NCBI GenBank assembly: GCA_963597615.1
Contig: CAVBQS010000053.1
Span: 62,001 to 126,000, forward strand
DNA: 64,000 nucleotides
From: CAKRJP01 sp963597615
Lineage (GTDB): Bacteria > Bacillota > Clostridia > Lachnospirales > Lachnospiraceae
Direction: 5' to 3'
Shown in pieces: positions 44,185 to 52,886 of this stretch. The notes beneath the pieces were generated by a model. It did no database searches. It was not told the origin of the DNA and saw nothing but the letters and a program-made list of their open reading frames with translations. Made by a program: the position numbers and the translations under genes. Every line of letters begins with the position of its first letter. The first letter of the stretch is position 1.

Positions 44185-45111
44185 ATGCAGCTCACAGATA
44201 GATGGAGCTTGCTAATGAGAGATAGAAATAAACAAATTAAGAAAAAACGGCGCATTAGGCAAATTAAAGCTAGACTTACCTTGCTGTTGATTCTAGTTCT
44301 TCTGATACTTGTGCTACTAGGAGTTGTTGTATGGAAAGGAATGGTGAAAAAATCCCGTTCTGACGGAAAGAAACAAACAACTTCCACTAGTGAACTAAGC
44401 ATCTCTACAGGGGATGCTGATTCAGACAGTAACAAGGAGGAGAAGACAGAAACTGCAGAGGAACGTCTGGCCCGTGTGAAAAAAGAGGCGACAGAAAGCC
44501 AATATCCGGCAGATATTATTGAACTTCTAGATAAGAATCCAGAGACGGTAGATTTTGTGGAGGATTATCCTAAGAAGAAGGATGATCCTGTGGCAACTAC
44601 CATTGGGGATGATTATAAGGAGGGACAGGTTCCAAAGCTCTATCAGTGGGATGAACGCTGGGGATATCAACAGTATGGAACCAGTTTTATAGCCGCATCT
44701 GGCTGTGGACCAACTTGTCTTTCCATGGTGCTTTCCAGTATTAAGAAAGACCCAAGTATTACCCCTGCTGCTGTGGCAAGTTTAAGCGAGCAGTTGGGAG
44801 AGGTGGATTCTGATAACAACACCATGTGGTTACTTTTGTCCGATGCTGCCAGCACCTGGGGGGTATACAGCGAAGAGGGCCTTTTAGGAGAAGAGCAGGT
44901 AAGAGATACCCTGAATTCCGGTAAACTGATCATTTGCAGTGTTGGGCCTGGAGACTTTACAAAAATCGGACATTTCATTGTTTTAGTATCTTATAATGAT
45001 GGACAGGTAGAAGTAAGGGATCCCTTCAATACGGAGCATACAGAGAAAACCTGGACTTATGCAAACATTGCCAGTCAGATTGTGGAAATGTGGACATTTG
45101 CAGGACTTTAG
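44185..45111 (+). CDS. Membrane-anchored C39-like cysteine peptidase
   Basis: 308 aa. Very basic start (about 15 Lys/Arg in the first 35 residues), one membrane helix near 33-52, a Ser/Thr/Glu linker, then a Peptidase C39-like domain in the last 170 residues: Cys in ASGCGPTCLSMVLS, His in IGHFIVLVSY, Asp in VRDPFN. Orientation by the positive-inside rule puts the peptidase outside. May trim secreted peptides or cell-wall proteins. GGAGG upstream; ATG at 44215 is an alternative start. Confidence 0.82.
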   Translation: MQLTDRWSLLMRDRNKQIKKKRRIRQIKARLTLLLILVLLILVLLGVVVWKGMVKKSRSDGKKQTTSTSELSISTGDADSDSNKEEKTETAEERLARVKKEATESQYPADIIELLDKNPETVDFVEDYPKKKDDPVATTIGDDYKEGQVPKLYQWDERWGYQQYGTSFIAASGCGPTCLSMVLSSIKKDPSITPAAVASLSEQLGEVDSDNNTMWLLLSDAASTWGVYSEEGLLGEEQVRDTLNSGKLIICSVGPGDFTKIGHFIVLVSYNDGQVEVRDPFNTEHTEKTWTYANIASQIVEMWTFAGL

Positions 45112-45166
45112 AGAGTTCTTTGTGGATAAAGAAGCTAAAATGCAGGTCTTTATTGTAAATATTACC

Positions 45167-45204
45167 AAGAGGAGATGATAAAAGCCCATCATCTCCTCTT
45201 TTTT
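45167..45204 (+). terminator. Terminator after the C39-like gene
   Basis: Perfect 13-bp stem AAGAGGAGATGAT / ATCATCTCCTCTT, TTTT tail. Confidence 0.88.
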
Positions 45205-45308
45205 GCGTATTGGCGAATCAATACATTATATGGTATCATTTTTTAAGTAAGATACGAGATATGGTTTGTTTGAACATAGCTTGGAGTTTTACATAATTTG
45301 GAGGAAGT

Positions 45309-46067
45309 ATGATACATAAATGGGAAGTTACCCTTCCGAAACTATCGGGAGAGGAAAAGAGGAGGGCATATATTTATTTGCCTGAGTCCTATGAAAAAGA
45401 ACCAGATCGCAGATATCCGGTTTTATACATGTTTGATGGACATAATGTTTTTTATGATGAAGATGCCACCTATGGGAAAAGTTGGGGCATGAAGGAGTAT
45501 ATGGATTATACAGAGACTCCCCTGATTATTGCTGCAGTGGAATGTAATCATGGTGTCAACAATGAGAGATTGTCGGAGTATTCCCCCTACAATTTTAATG
45601 ATCCTCATTTTGGAAAGATTAAAGGAAAAGGGAAGGCTACCATGGATTGGATGGTAGGGGACTTTAAGCCCTTTATCGATGAGAATTTCCGCACATTGCC
45701 AGATCGAGAGAATACCTTTATTGCAGGGAGTTCCATGGGAGGTTTAATGAGTCTTTATGCAGTGATGCACTACAATAAATATTTTTCTAGATGTGTAGCC
45801 CTGTCACCTTCCATTATTTTTTCCCCAGACCGTTTAGAGAAACTGTTTCGGTCTGCAAGAATCCGAAAGGATACCCATATTTATATGGATTATGGTGCTT
45901 TAGAGATGGAAGGAGAACCGGGAGTTAGAGAGCTTTATGCTGATTTTACAGCCCAGCTTATGAAGCGGAAAATCCACGTCAATAGTCGAATTATTCCGGG
46001 AGGAACCCACTGCGAGGCTAGCTGGGAGAGGCAGATTCCATTTTTTATGGAAACATTAATGTATTAA
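45309..46067 (+). CDS. Putative esterase (Fes/esterase-D type alpha/beta hydrolase)
   Basis: 252 aa, no signal peptide. RYPVLYMFDGHNVF is the oxyanion-side motif of the PF00756-type esterases, nucleophile Ser in AGSSMGGLMS near residue 143, and His in GGTHCEASW near 235. Such enzymes cleave acyl or siderophore esters. First of three genes (esterase, esterase, ATP-grasp) with short gaps; an extended -10 (TGG-TATCAT) lies at 45231-45239. Substrate unknown. Confidence 0.85.
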   Translation: MIHKWEVTLPKLSGEEKRRAYIYLPESYEKEPDRRYPVLYMFDGHNVFYDEDATYGKSWGMKEYMDYTETPLIIAAVECNHGVNNERLSEYSPYNFNDPHFGKIKGKGKATMDWMVGDFKPFIDENFRTLPDRENTFIAGSSMGGLMSLYAVMHYNKYFSRCVALSPSIIFSPDRLEKLFRSARIRKDTHIYMDYGALEMEGEPGVRELYADFTAQLMKRKIHVNSRIIPGGTHCEASWERQIPFFMETLMY

Positions 46068-46108
46068 GGGCCGTTTGTTTTGAGGCTTTTACTAAGAAAT
46101 AGGAGAAT

Positions 46109-46933
46109 ATGATGGAGACAGCTTATTACAAAGAGTTTAGTAACGCGTTAAATCGGGATATGGAGTGGAAGGTTTACGGCCATGCAGGACAGCCTATCAT
46201 CTATATTCCGTGTCAGGATGGACGTTTCTATGATTTTGAGAATTTTCATATGACAGATGTTTGGGCACCTTGGATTGATGCCGGTGAGGCAATGATTATT
46301 GCCATTGACACCTTGGATCTTGAAACCTGGTCTAACAAAGAGGTTGATCCAAGATGGAGAATTGAGCGTCATGAAGCATGGGTAAAATATATTACAGATG
46401 AGATGGTACCCTTTGCTGAAAAGTTGGCAGAAGAAAGAAACGAGAAAAAAGAAGAGGCTCCTCGCGGCAGAAGAAGAAAGAAAAAAGCCAAGCTTAAGGC
46501 GGTAGAAGAGAAGAAGGGACCCCAGGTACTCTTGTTTGGAGCAAGTCTTGGAGGAACCCACGCGGCAAATCTGTATCTGCGAAGACCGGACCTTTTCAAG
46601 GGAGTCTTGGCTCTTAGTGGAATCTACACTGCAGAGTATGGCTTTGGCGACTACATGGATGAGCTGGTATACCTAAATTCACCCGTACATTACATGGAAA
46701 ATCTTCCGGAAGATCACCCCTACATTTCTATGTACAATGAAGGAAGAGGAATTATCTGTGTAGGACAGGGTGATTGGGAGCAGCCAGAAACCACCTTTAA
46801 GCTTCGGGATATTTTCTGGAAAAAGGGAATCGACATTTGGGTTGATATATGGGGATATGATTGTTGTCATGATTGGAATTGGTGGTACAAGCAGGTGACC
46901 TATTTTGCACCATTCCTTTTAGGACAGAGATAG
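46109..46933 (+). CDS. Second esterase-like alpha/beta hydrolase with basic insert
   Basis: 274 aa. IIYIPCQDGRFYDFEN at the oxyanion side, nucleophile Ser in FGASLGGTHAAN near residue 150, and a late His in YDCCHDWNWW. Between the first half and the nucleophile elbow there is a strongly basic insert (RGRRRKKKAKLK near residue 120). Start at ATG 46109 or 46112, AGGAG upstream. Its neighbour also carries lysine-rich low complexity. Substrate unknown. Confidence 0.8.
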   Translation: MMETAYYKEFSNALNRDMEWKVYGHAGQPIIYIPCQDGRFYDFENFHMTDVWAPWIDAGEAMIIAIDTLDLETWSNKEVDPRWRIERHEAWVKYITDEMVPFAEKLAEERNEKKEEAPRGRRRKKKAKLKAVEEKKGPQVLLFGASLGGTHAANLYLRRPDLFKGVLALSGIYTAEYGFGDYMDELVYLNSPVHYMENLPEDHPYISMYNEGRGIICVGQGDWEQPETTFKLRDIFWKKGIDIWVDIWGYDCCHDWNWWYKQVTYFAPFLLGQR

Positions 46934-46978
46934 TAAGATTGTTATAGCAAAGAGATTGAGAGTAGAAGGAGATTAATT

Positions 46979-48652
46979 TTGAAGAATTTTATTTTTATTT
47001 CACCAAATTTTCCAACGAATTATTGGCAGTTTTGTAAGGAACTTAAGAACAATGGATTAAATGTATTAGGTATTGGAGACCAGCCTTTTGATGAATTAAG
47101 GGGTGAGCTTAAGGAGGCTCTTACAGAGTATTTTAAGGTAGCCAGCCTTGAGAATGAGGATGAGGTTTACCGTGCAGTAGCTTTTTTTGCCTACAAGTAT
47201 GGCCGCATTGATTGGTTAGAGTCCAACAATGAGTACTGGCTTGAGAAGGATGCCGCACTTCGTACAGATTTCCATATTACCAGTGGCTTCCAGACCGAGG
47301 ATATGGATCGCATTAAGTATAAATCCAAGATGAAAGACTTCTACAAGAAGGCTGGAATTCCTGTGGCAAAGTATCATATGGTGGATGATAAGGCTGGATG
47401 TTTAAGCTTCGTTAAAGAAGTAGGTTACCCTGTAATTGCCAAACCAGATAATGGAGTGGGAGCTTCTGATACTCACAAGATTGCAGATGAGGACAAGCTT
47501 GAAAAATTCTTGGAGAATAAGAATCCAGAGGTTACATACATCATGGAAGAGTTTATTGACGCTGAGATTGAGTCTTACGATGCTGTAATCAACTCCCAGG
47601 GAGAGCCTTTGTTTGAAACAGGAAATGTAACCCCGTTTTCAGTAATGGACATTGTAAATACAGGAGATAACTGCCGCTATCATATTGTAAAAGAATTGGC
47701 AGCAGATGTTCGTGAAGCAGGTCGTAAGACCGTAAAGAGCTTTGGAGTAAAGAGCCGTTTTGTACATTTTGAGTTCTTCCGTCTCTTAAAGGACCACGCT
47801 GGTCTTGGAAAGAAGGGGGACGTAGTAGCTTTAGAAGTAAATATGCGTCCTTGCGGTGGATTTAGCCCTGATATGATGAACTACGCCCACAGTACCGACG
47901 TGTATAAGATCTGGGCAGATATGATTGCTTTTGATTCTTGCACTTTGGAATCTAAGGAGCATGCTTTCTGTGCCTATGCAGGACGCCGGGATGGTAAAGA
48001 ATTTGCCCTTTCTGATACAGAGATTATGGATAAATATGCTTCTCAGATGAAGATGAGAGAGCGTATCCCAGAGGCCCTTTCCGGAGCTATGGGAAATCAG
48101 ATGTATGTGGCAAGATTTGAGACTGCAGAAGAAATGGAAAACTTCTACAAGGATGTGTTTGAAACCGTAGTTAAGGAAGCTCCAGCTGAAGAAGTTGTAG
48201 CTGAGGAAGTACCTGTAGAAGTAAAAGAGGCTGTAAAAGAGGAACTTGCAGCTGAAGAGAAAAAGCCGGCGGCAAAGAAAACCACTACAAGAAAGACTAC
48301 TACAAGAAAAACTGCAGCAAAGACAGCTACAAAGACAAGTGCTAAGAAATCTGCCACAAGCAAGAAAGCGGAAAAAGCTGAAGTGAAGGTAGAAGCGCCA
48401 CAAGCAGAAGTAAAAGTGGAAGAAACTAAAGTTGAGCCAAAGCCAGCAGAACCTAAAGTAGAAGAAAAAGCAGTAGAAGCTAAGGTAGAGCCAAAGCCAA
48501 CAGAGCCAAAAGTAGAAGAAAAGAAAGTAGAAGCTAAGGCGGAAGTAAAGGCAGAAGAACCTAAGGAGGCAACGACAACAACTACAGCTACAACTACAGC
48601 TGTAACAGCAAAAACAAGTGCCAGAAAAACCAGAAGAGGCAAAAGAAAATAA
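46979..48652 (+). CDS. ATP-grasp ligase with lysine-rich C-terminal tail
   Basis: 557 aa, TTG start with AAGGAG 7 nt upstream. Residues 1-100 form a pre-ATP-grasp fold, 110-395 the ATP-grasp domain: YPVIAKPDNGVGAS, TYIMEEFI, and Mg-binding VALEVNMRPCGGFSP. ATP-grasp enzymes of this shape join carboxylates to amines. From about residue 397 the protein is low complexity: an acidic start, a block KKPAAKKTTTRK resembling histone H1 tails, then Glu/Lys/Pro repeats and a final basic RKTRRGKRK. This tail is in frame and ends at a normal stop followed by a terminator, so it is genuine. Substrates unknown. Confidence 0.86.
   Translation: MKNFIFISPNFPTNYWQFCKELKNNGLNVLGIGDQPFDELRGELKEALTEYFKVASLENEDEVYRAVAFFAYKYGRIDWLESNNEYWLEKDAALRTDFHITSGFQTEDMDRIKYKSKMKDFYKKAGIPVAKYHMVDDKAGCLSFVKEVGYPVIAKPDNGVGASDTHKIADEDKLEKFLENKNPEVTYIMEEFIDAEIESYDAVINSQGEPLFETGNVTPFSVMDIVNTGDNCRYHIVKELAADVREAGRKTVKSFGVKSRFVHFEFFRLLKDHAGLGKKGDVVALEVNMRPCGGFSPDMMNYAHSTDVYKIWADMIAFDSCTLESKEHAFCAYAGRRDGKEFALSDTEIMDKYASQMKMRERIPEALSGAMGNQMYVARFETAEEMENFYKDVFETVVKEAPAEEVVAEEVPVEVKEAVKEELAAEEKKPAAKKTTTRKTTTRKTAAKTATKTSAKKSATSKKAEKAEVKVEAPQAEVKVEETKVEPKPAEPKVEEKAVEAKVEPKPTEPKVEEKKVEAKAEVKAEEPKEATTTTTATTTAVTAKTSARKTRRGKRK
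48431..48538 (+). repeat. Tandem 54-bp repeat coding for the ATP-grasp tail
   Basis: Two copies at 48431 and 48485 encode 18-residue units that differ at two positions (VEPKPAEPKVEEK and VEPKPTEPKVEEK as first part). Slipped-strand expansion is the likely origin of part of the tail. Confidence 0.85.
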
Positions 48653-48685
48653 GCAATAGAATAAAATAGAGTATTTGCGTACAAA

Positions 48686-48723
48686 AAAAGGTGAGACTTC
48701 GGAGGAAGCCTCACCTTTTCTTT
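48686..48723. terminator. Bidirectional terminator between ATP-grasp and FeoA-like genes
   Basis: 15-bp stem AAAAGGTGAGACTTC / GAAGCCTCACCTTTT with one mismatch, 4-nt loop, TTTTCTTT on the plus side and A-run on the other. Confidence 0.82.
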
Positions 48724-48741
48724 ATAACAAGAATAACTTAC

Positions 48742-48951
48742 TTATACTTTAATACGGTCAGCCACTTCATTTCCAAGAGCAAACCTGCGATTGCCATAGC
48801 CGATGATGATAGAATCCGGAAGCTTATGAAGGACCTGGATAGTATTGCCCTCGGCAATGTGGTAACTGGCTAATTGTTCGCTGATATCAGAAAGACCGAT
48901 CATCCATTTGATGGTATAGGTGCCATTTTGACTTTGAGATAGTGATTGCAT
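48742..48951 (-). CDS. FeoA-like SH3-fold protein
   Basis: 69 aa. Pattern GLSDISEQLASYHIAEGNTIQVLHKLP then IIGYGNRRFALGNEVADRI matches the FeoA family of small ferrous-iron transport accessory proteins. No feoB nearby; stand-alone FeoA proteins are common in Firmicutes and of unclear role. AAGGAGG upstream, own promoter. Confidence 0.78.
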   Translation of the reverse strand: MQSLSQSQNGTYTIKWMIGLSDISEQLASYHIAEGNTIQVLHKLPDSIIIGYGNRRFALGNEVADRIKV

Positions 48952-48973
48952 GGATAAGACCTCCTTTTCACCT

Positions 48974-49003
48974 ACTATAATTGTCAGAATATAAGTTAGT
49001 CAA
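48974..49003 (-). promoter_or_regulatory. Promoter of the FeoA-like gene
   Basis: Minus strand TTGACT, 18-nt spacer, TATAGT. Confidence 0.65.
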
Positions 49004-49064
49004 TGCAAAAATACTTTATTGAGAAAAATATTGTGTACACAAATGAGAATGAAAACCATAAACA

Positions 49065-49090
49065 TTCAATTAATTGATAAGTATAATCAA
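49065..49090. promoter_or_regulatory. Small palindrome upstream of the ChW-CAP gene
   Basis: AATTGAT-AAGTATA-ATCAATT is an inverted repeat of 7 bp in the AT-rich 260-base gap 48952-49213. A weak promoter (TTGCTC, 16 nt, TATGAT, 49116-49143) lies downstream, so the palindrome could be an operator. Otherwise the gap shows nothing. Confidence 0.35.
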
Positions 49091-49213
49091 TTGCAAAAAT
49101 AATTTAAAGTAAAATTTGCTCGATTAAAGAGAAGTTGTATGATGCTATAGCTTCAAAAGGAAAAGTGTCTATCGAATTTAGGCGAAAGACAAAGAAAAAG
49201 AAGGAGGTTTTTC

Positions 49214-50437
49214 ATGAAAAGAAAAGTAGTAGCAAAATTTTTAGTCCTTAGTATCACTGCGTCTATGTTGCTTGCCAACACACCGGCATTTGCAGAGGAG
49301 ATTGCGGCCACAAGCAAGCAGACACAACTTGTCCATGAAGAGGTCGCCCAGGAGGATTTAGCCCAGGCTTCGAATCAGAAGACAAGTGTAAGCTATAGAA
49401 CCCATGTCCAGACCTATGGCTGGCAGGATTATGTAAGTGATGGTGAAATGTCCGGTACAGAGGGGCAGGCAAAACGATTAGAGGCTATTCAGATTGAACT
49501 TACCGGAGAAATGGCAGAGCACTTTGATGTATACTACAGAGTGCATTCCCAGACCTATGGCTGGCTTGGCTGGGCAAAGAATGGGGAGCCAGCAGGAACG
49601 GAAGGATATGCTAAGAGACTAGAAGCCATTGAAGTCTTGCTGGTAGAAAAAGGCAATGAAGCACCTGTTAGTGCAGCAGAAGAACTTGCCCAGGCCCAAG
49701 CAGTGGTAGACCAGGCCCAGGTAGACTATGACACAGCAAAGGCTGCATCTGAGGAATCAAGTAATAAAATCAGTGCCGGAAGTTATGCCTTCTTTGAAGA
49801 TATGGGATCTACTGCTGCCCTTGATGCTCTCAATAACTGTCAGTATGCAGAGTATAACAATAAAGGGGATGAAAATGATGCCACTTCCCTGGAAAATATG
49901 AAGCTGGCTATTGAGTTTCTTGAAGAATACTTGGAGATTAGAGCCCAGGAAGGATGCACGACAGAGGTTAAGGTTTCAGATAGTATGATGGCAATGGCTC
50001 AGGCAGATGTGAATGCTTCTAGTCCTCTTGGCTACAATCATCCGCAGCAGTTTGGCGTAGGTGAAAACCTTGCCTGGGGACCTTTTGATCCATTTGCTCT
50101 TTGGTATTCAGAAAAAACTATGTGTGAAAACCAGGGATTGGAGCTAACCTTTGAAAATGCAGGTCATTATTTAAATCTTGTTAGTGAGGACTATAATGTT
50201 ACAGGATTTGCTGTAAGTGAAAATGCTGGTATGTATGGGTATGCATTTGGACAAGTATTTTCCTTCGATGCAGCAGATGCTGAAAACCTTTATACCGTTT
50301 CAGAATATAAAGACCGTTTTATGGATTACTATAACCAGTTAAACAGTGCAGTGGAAGAAACCAATGCAAAGAAGGCAGCGTTAGACGAGGCCCAGGTGGC
50401 TCTTGATAATGTAAATAGATGCTTTATAAGTAAATAA
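49214..50437 (+). CDS. Secreted protein with two ChW repeats and a CAP domain
   Basis: 407 aa. Signal peptide 1-28 (ending AFA before EE). Two ChW repeats, residues about 57-152, very like the last two repeats of the protein at 38-1225. A coiled stretch (AEELAQAQAVVDQAQ) leads to a CAP/SCP domain near residues 190-360 (GENLAWG, ALWYSEK, GHYLNLVS), then another coil to the end. CAP domains are extracellular and often bind lipids or act on other proteins. AAGGAGG 6 nt upstream. Probably surface-associated. Confidence 0.87.
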   Translation: MKRKVVAKFLVLSITASMLLANTPAFAEEIAATSKQTQLVHEEVAQEDLAQASNQKTSVSYRTHVQTYGWQDYVSDGEMSGTEGQAKRLEAIQIELTGEMAEHFDVYYRVHSQTYGWLGWAKNGEPAGTEGYAKRLEAIEVLLVEKGNEAPVSAAEELAQAQAVVDQAQVDYDTAKAASEESSNKISAGSYAFFEDMGSTAALDALNNCQYAEYNNKGDENDATSLENMKLAIEFLEEYLEIRAQEGCTTEVKVSDSMMAMAQADVNASSPLGYNHPQQFGVGENLAWGPFDPFALWYSEKTMCENQGLELTFENAGHYLNLVSEDYNVTGFAVSENAGMYGYAFGQVFSFDAADAENLYTVSEYKDRFMDYYNQLNSAVEETNAKKAALDEAQVALDNVNRCFISK

Positions 50438-50450
50438 AGGTAGTTGCAGA

Positions 50451-50483
50451 AGCCCCATGATCTTTACGGCCATGGGGCTTTTG
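50451..50483 (+). terminator. Terminator after the ChW-CAP gene
   Basis: Stem AGCCCCATG / CATGGGGCT with an 11-nt loop and TTTTG. Confidence 0.82.
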
Positions 50484-50576
50484 AAATAATGGGTAAAAGT
50501 TCAGCTATGAAGCTCGAATCCGCCACTGGTGTGACTGAACTGTTATCTATAATAAGACAAAAAATTAGAAATCCCC

Positions 50577-50604
50577 TTGACAGGAGACATCTTCATGCTA
50601 TACT
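50577..50604 (+). promoter_or_regulatory. Promoter of the metal-efflux operon
   Basis: TTGACA, 16-nt spacer, TATACT preceded by TGC (extended -10). The operator begins 10 nt downstream. Confidence 0.8.
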
Positions 50605-50613
50605 TAAAACAAA

Positions 50614-50635
50614 CATATGAATAATTGTTCATATG
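50614..50635 (+). promoter_or_regulatory. ArsR/SmtB-type operator
   Basis: Perfect inverted repeat CATATGAA-TAATTG-TTCATATG at the expected transcription start. The ATATGAA half sites with six-base spacer are typical of SmtB/CadC/CzrA operators. The regulator is encoded by the last gene of the same operon (52887). Confidence 0.82.
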
Positions 50636-50685
50636 AACGAAAAATAAGTTTGAGATTACACAATAAGAAGAAAGGAATAGCTATT

Positions 50686-50904
50686 ATGAAGAAAACTTAC
50701 AAGATTGAAGTGGACTGTGCAAACTGTGCGAACAAGATGGAGGAAGCAGCAAAGAAGACAGAAGGAGTCAAGGACGCTGGCGTTAACTTCATGACCTTGA
50801 AAATGAGCGTAGAATTTGAAGAGGGAGCAGATCCTAAGGAAGTTATGCCAAGAGTTTTAGACAATTGTAAGATTGTGGAGGATGATTGTGAGATATTCTT
50901 CTAA
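50686..50904 (+). CDS. Small HMA-domain metal-binding protein
   Basis: 72 aa heavy-metal-associated domain with the CxxC metal loop in DCANCANKMEEAA. Residues at the end include further acidic residues and one Cys (CKIVEDDCEIFF). It may act as a metal chaperone or as a detached N-terminal domain of the ATPase that follows, which has none. The ATG at 50686 is used; the longer open frame begins inside the operator. Confidence 0.9.
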   Translation: MKKTYKIEVDCANCANKMEEAAKKTEGVKDAGVNFMTLKMSVEFEEGADPKEVMPRVLDNCKIVEDDCEIFF

Positions 50905-50923
50905 TAGTGAGATCATTACAAGC

Positions 50924-50953
50924 GGACGTCCCTTTATGGTGGCGTCCCTTTCC
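50924..50953 (+). terminator. Weak hairpin between the HMA and ATPase genes
   Basis: 7-bp stem GGACGTC / GGCGTCC, 10-nt loop, then CTTTCC. Probably a partial terminator or mRNA-processing point that lowers ATPase expression relative to the HMA protein. Confidence 0.4.
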
Positions 50954-50986
50954 ATCTAAATTAGAAAATGTCTGAGAAGGGAAGTT

Positions 50987-52870
50987 GTGAAGATGAACAA
51001 AAAGCAAAAGAAAGTATTAAAACGCATTATCATCGCTATCTGTTTAATAGTGATTATAAAATTGTTGCCAGTAGATGGAATGGTCGAATTTATTCTATTT
51101 ATGATTCCCTATTTGGTAATTGGTTATGACATTTTAAGGAAGGCAGGCAAGGGCATCTTAAACCGTCAGGTCTTTGATGAAAATTTCCTTATGGCAGTGG
51201 CAACAGTGGGGGCCATTGCCTTGGGAGAGTATACAGAGGGTGTTGCGGTTATGCTCTTCTACCAGATTGGGGAGCTCTTTCAAAGTTATGCAGTGGGAAA
51301 GAGCAGACGTAATATCAGCGAGTTAATGGATATTCGCCCAGATTATGCCAATATTGAAACAGAAGATGGGGGATTAGAGCAAGTTGACCCTGATGAGGTA
51401 GAGATTGGATCTACCATTCTTGTGCAGCCCGGTGAGAAGGTTCCAATCGATGGAATTATTTTAGAAGGAAACACTAGTTTAAATACCAGTGCCTTGACAG
51501 GGGAAAGCGTCCCTAGAGAAGCGAAAGCTGGGGATGAGGTAATCAGTGGATGCATCAATATGTCCGGTCTCTTGAAAATTCAGACCACAAAGGAATTTGG
51601 AGAATCTACCGTGTCAAAGATTTTAGAGATGGTGGAGAATGCAAGCTCCAGAAAATCAGAGCCTGAGAATTTTATTTCCAAATTTGCCAGATACTATACT
51701 CCGGCCGTTTGCTATGGTGCTGTGGTGCTTGCTATTTTACCACCTCTTGTTCGGATACTTTTAATGGGACTTTCTCCAGAGTGGGGAGATTGGATCGCAA
51801 GAGCCCTAACCTTCTTAGTTATCAGTTGTCCATGTGCCCTGGTGATCAGCATTCCACTTAGCTTCTTTGCGGGAATCGGTGGAGCCAGCAATGCAGGAGT
51901 TTTAGTAAAGGGATCCAATTATTTGGAAAGCCTGTCTCAAACAAAATGCATTGTATTTGATAAAACAGGAACCATGACCCAGGGTGTCTTTGAGGTGGTA
52001 GATATGCATCACACTTCTATGCCGAAGGAGCAGCTTTTAGAATACGCGGCCTATGCAGAAAGCTATTCCAATCATCCTATCAGCAAGAGCTTGAAAAAAG
52101 CTTATGGAAGAGACATTGATAATAGCCGGGTTTCTCAGGTGAAGGAACTTAGCGGTAACGGCATAATAGCAATGGTAGATGCTCACCAGGTGGCTGCAGG
52201 CAATGACAAGCTAATGAAGCATATGGGAGTAGAATTTAAAGACTGCCATGATGTAGGGACCATTATTCATGTGGCTGTGGATGGGGCTTATGCCGGTCAT
52301 ATAGTAATTGCAGATAAAATGAAACCTCACGCAAAGGAAGCCATTGCTGAGCTTAAGAAAAATGGGGTGAAAAAGACTGTCATGCTGACTGGTGATGTAA
52401 AGCGGGTGGCGGACAAGGTGGCAAAAGACCTTGGAATCGACCAGGTTTACAGCGAACTGCTTCCAGGAGACAAGGTGGCAAAGGTAGAGAAACTTTTGGA
52501 GACTTATAAGGACAACAAAAAAGAAAAAGTGGCCTTTGTAGGAGACGGAATCAACGACGCACCTGTGCTAAGAAGGGCGGATATTGGTATTGCCATGGGA
52601 GCTTTGGGATCTGATGCGGCCATTGAGGCGGCGGACGTTGTTCTTATGGATGATGATCCTTTGAAAATCAGCAAGGCCATAAAAATCTCCAGAAAATGTC
52701 TTCGCATTGTTTATGAAAATATCTATTTTGCCATTGGAATAAAAGTAATCTGCTTGATTTTAGGAGCATTAGGAATTGCAAATATGTGGGTGGCGATTTT
52801 CGCAGACGTGGGAGTTATGGTGCTGGCAGTGCTAAATGCCATCCGGGCCTTAAACGTGAAGAATCTATAA
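50987..52870 (+). CDS. Heavy-metal P1B-type ATPase (Zn/Cd/Pb efflux)
   Basis: 627 aa. TGES (actuator) near residue 170, CPC in SCPCALVIS near 280 (membrane metal site), DKTGTMTQG near 324 (phosphorylated Asp), HP dipeptide in SNHPISKS, and GDGINDAP near 519. The CPC plus the usual C-terminal DxG in FADVGVMV point to the Zn/Cd/Pb group (ZntA/CadA). No N-terminal HMA domain is fused; a separate HMA gene precedes. GTG start at 50987 with AGAAGGGA well spaced; ATG 50993 is possible. Confidence 0.93.
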   Translation: MKMNKKQKKVLKRIIIAICLIVIIKLLPVDGMVEFILFMIPYLVIGYDILRKAGKGILNRQVFDENFLMAVATVGAIALGEYTEGVAVMLFYQIGELFQSYAVGKSRRNISELMDIRPDYANIETEDGGLEQVDPDEVEIGSTILVQPGEKVPIDGIILEGNTSLNTSALTGESVPREAKAGDEVISGCINMSGLLKIQTTKEFGESTVSKILEMVENASSRKSEPENFISKFARYYTPAVCYGAVVLAILPPLVRILLMGLSPEWGDWIARALTFLVISCPCALVISIPLSFFAGIGGASNAGVLVKGSNYLESLSQTKCIVFDKTGTMTQGVFEVVDMHHTSMPKEQLLEYAAYAESYSNHPISKSLKKAYGRDIDNSRVSQVKELSGNGIIAMVDAHQVAAGNDKLMKHMGVEFKDCHDVGTIIHVAVDGAYAGHIVIADKMKPHAKEAIAELKKNGVKKTVMLTGDVKRVADKVAKDLGIDQVYSELLPGDKVAKVEKLLETYKDNKKEKVAFVGDGINDAPVLRRADIGIAMGALGSDAAIEAADVVLMDDDPLKISKAIKISRKCLRIVYENIYFAIGIKVICLILGALGIANMWVAIFADVGVMVLAVLNAIRALNVKNL

Positions 52871-52886
52871 TAAAAGGAGGCTTTGT

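Noticed and set aside
48145..48714. 189-codon Ser/Thr/Val-rich frame on the minus strand
   Set aside because: Shadow of the lysine/glutamate repeat tail of the ATP-grasp gene, overlapping the terminator.
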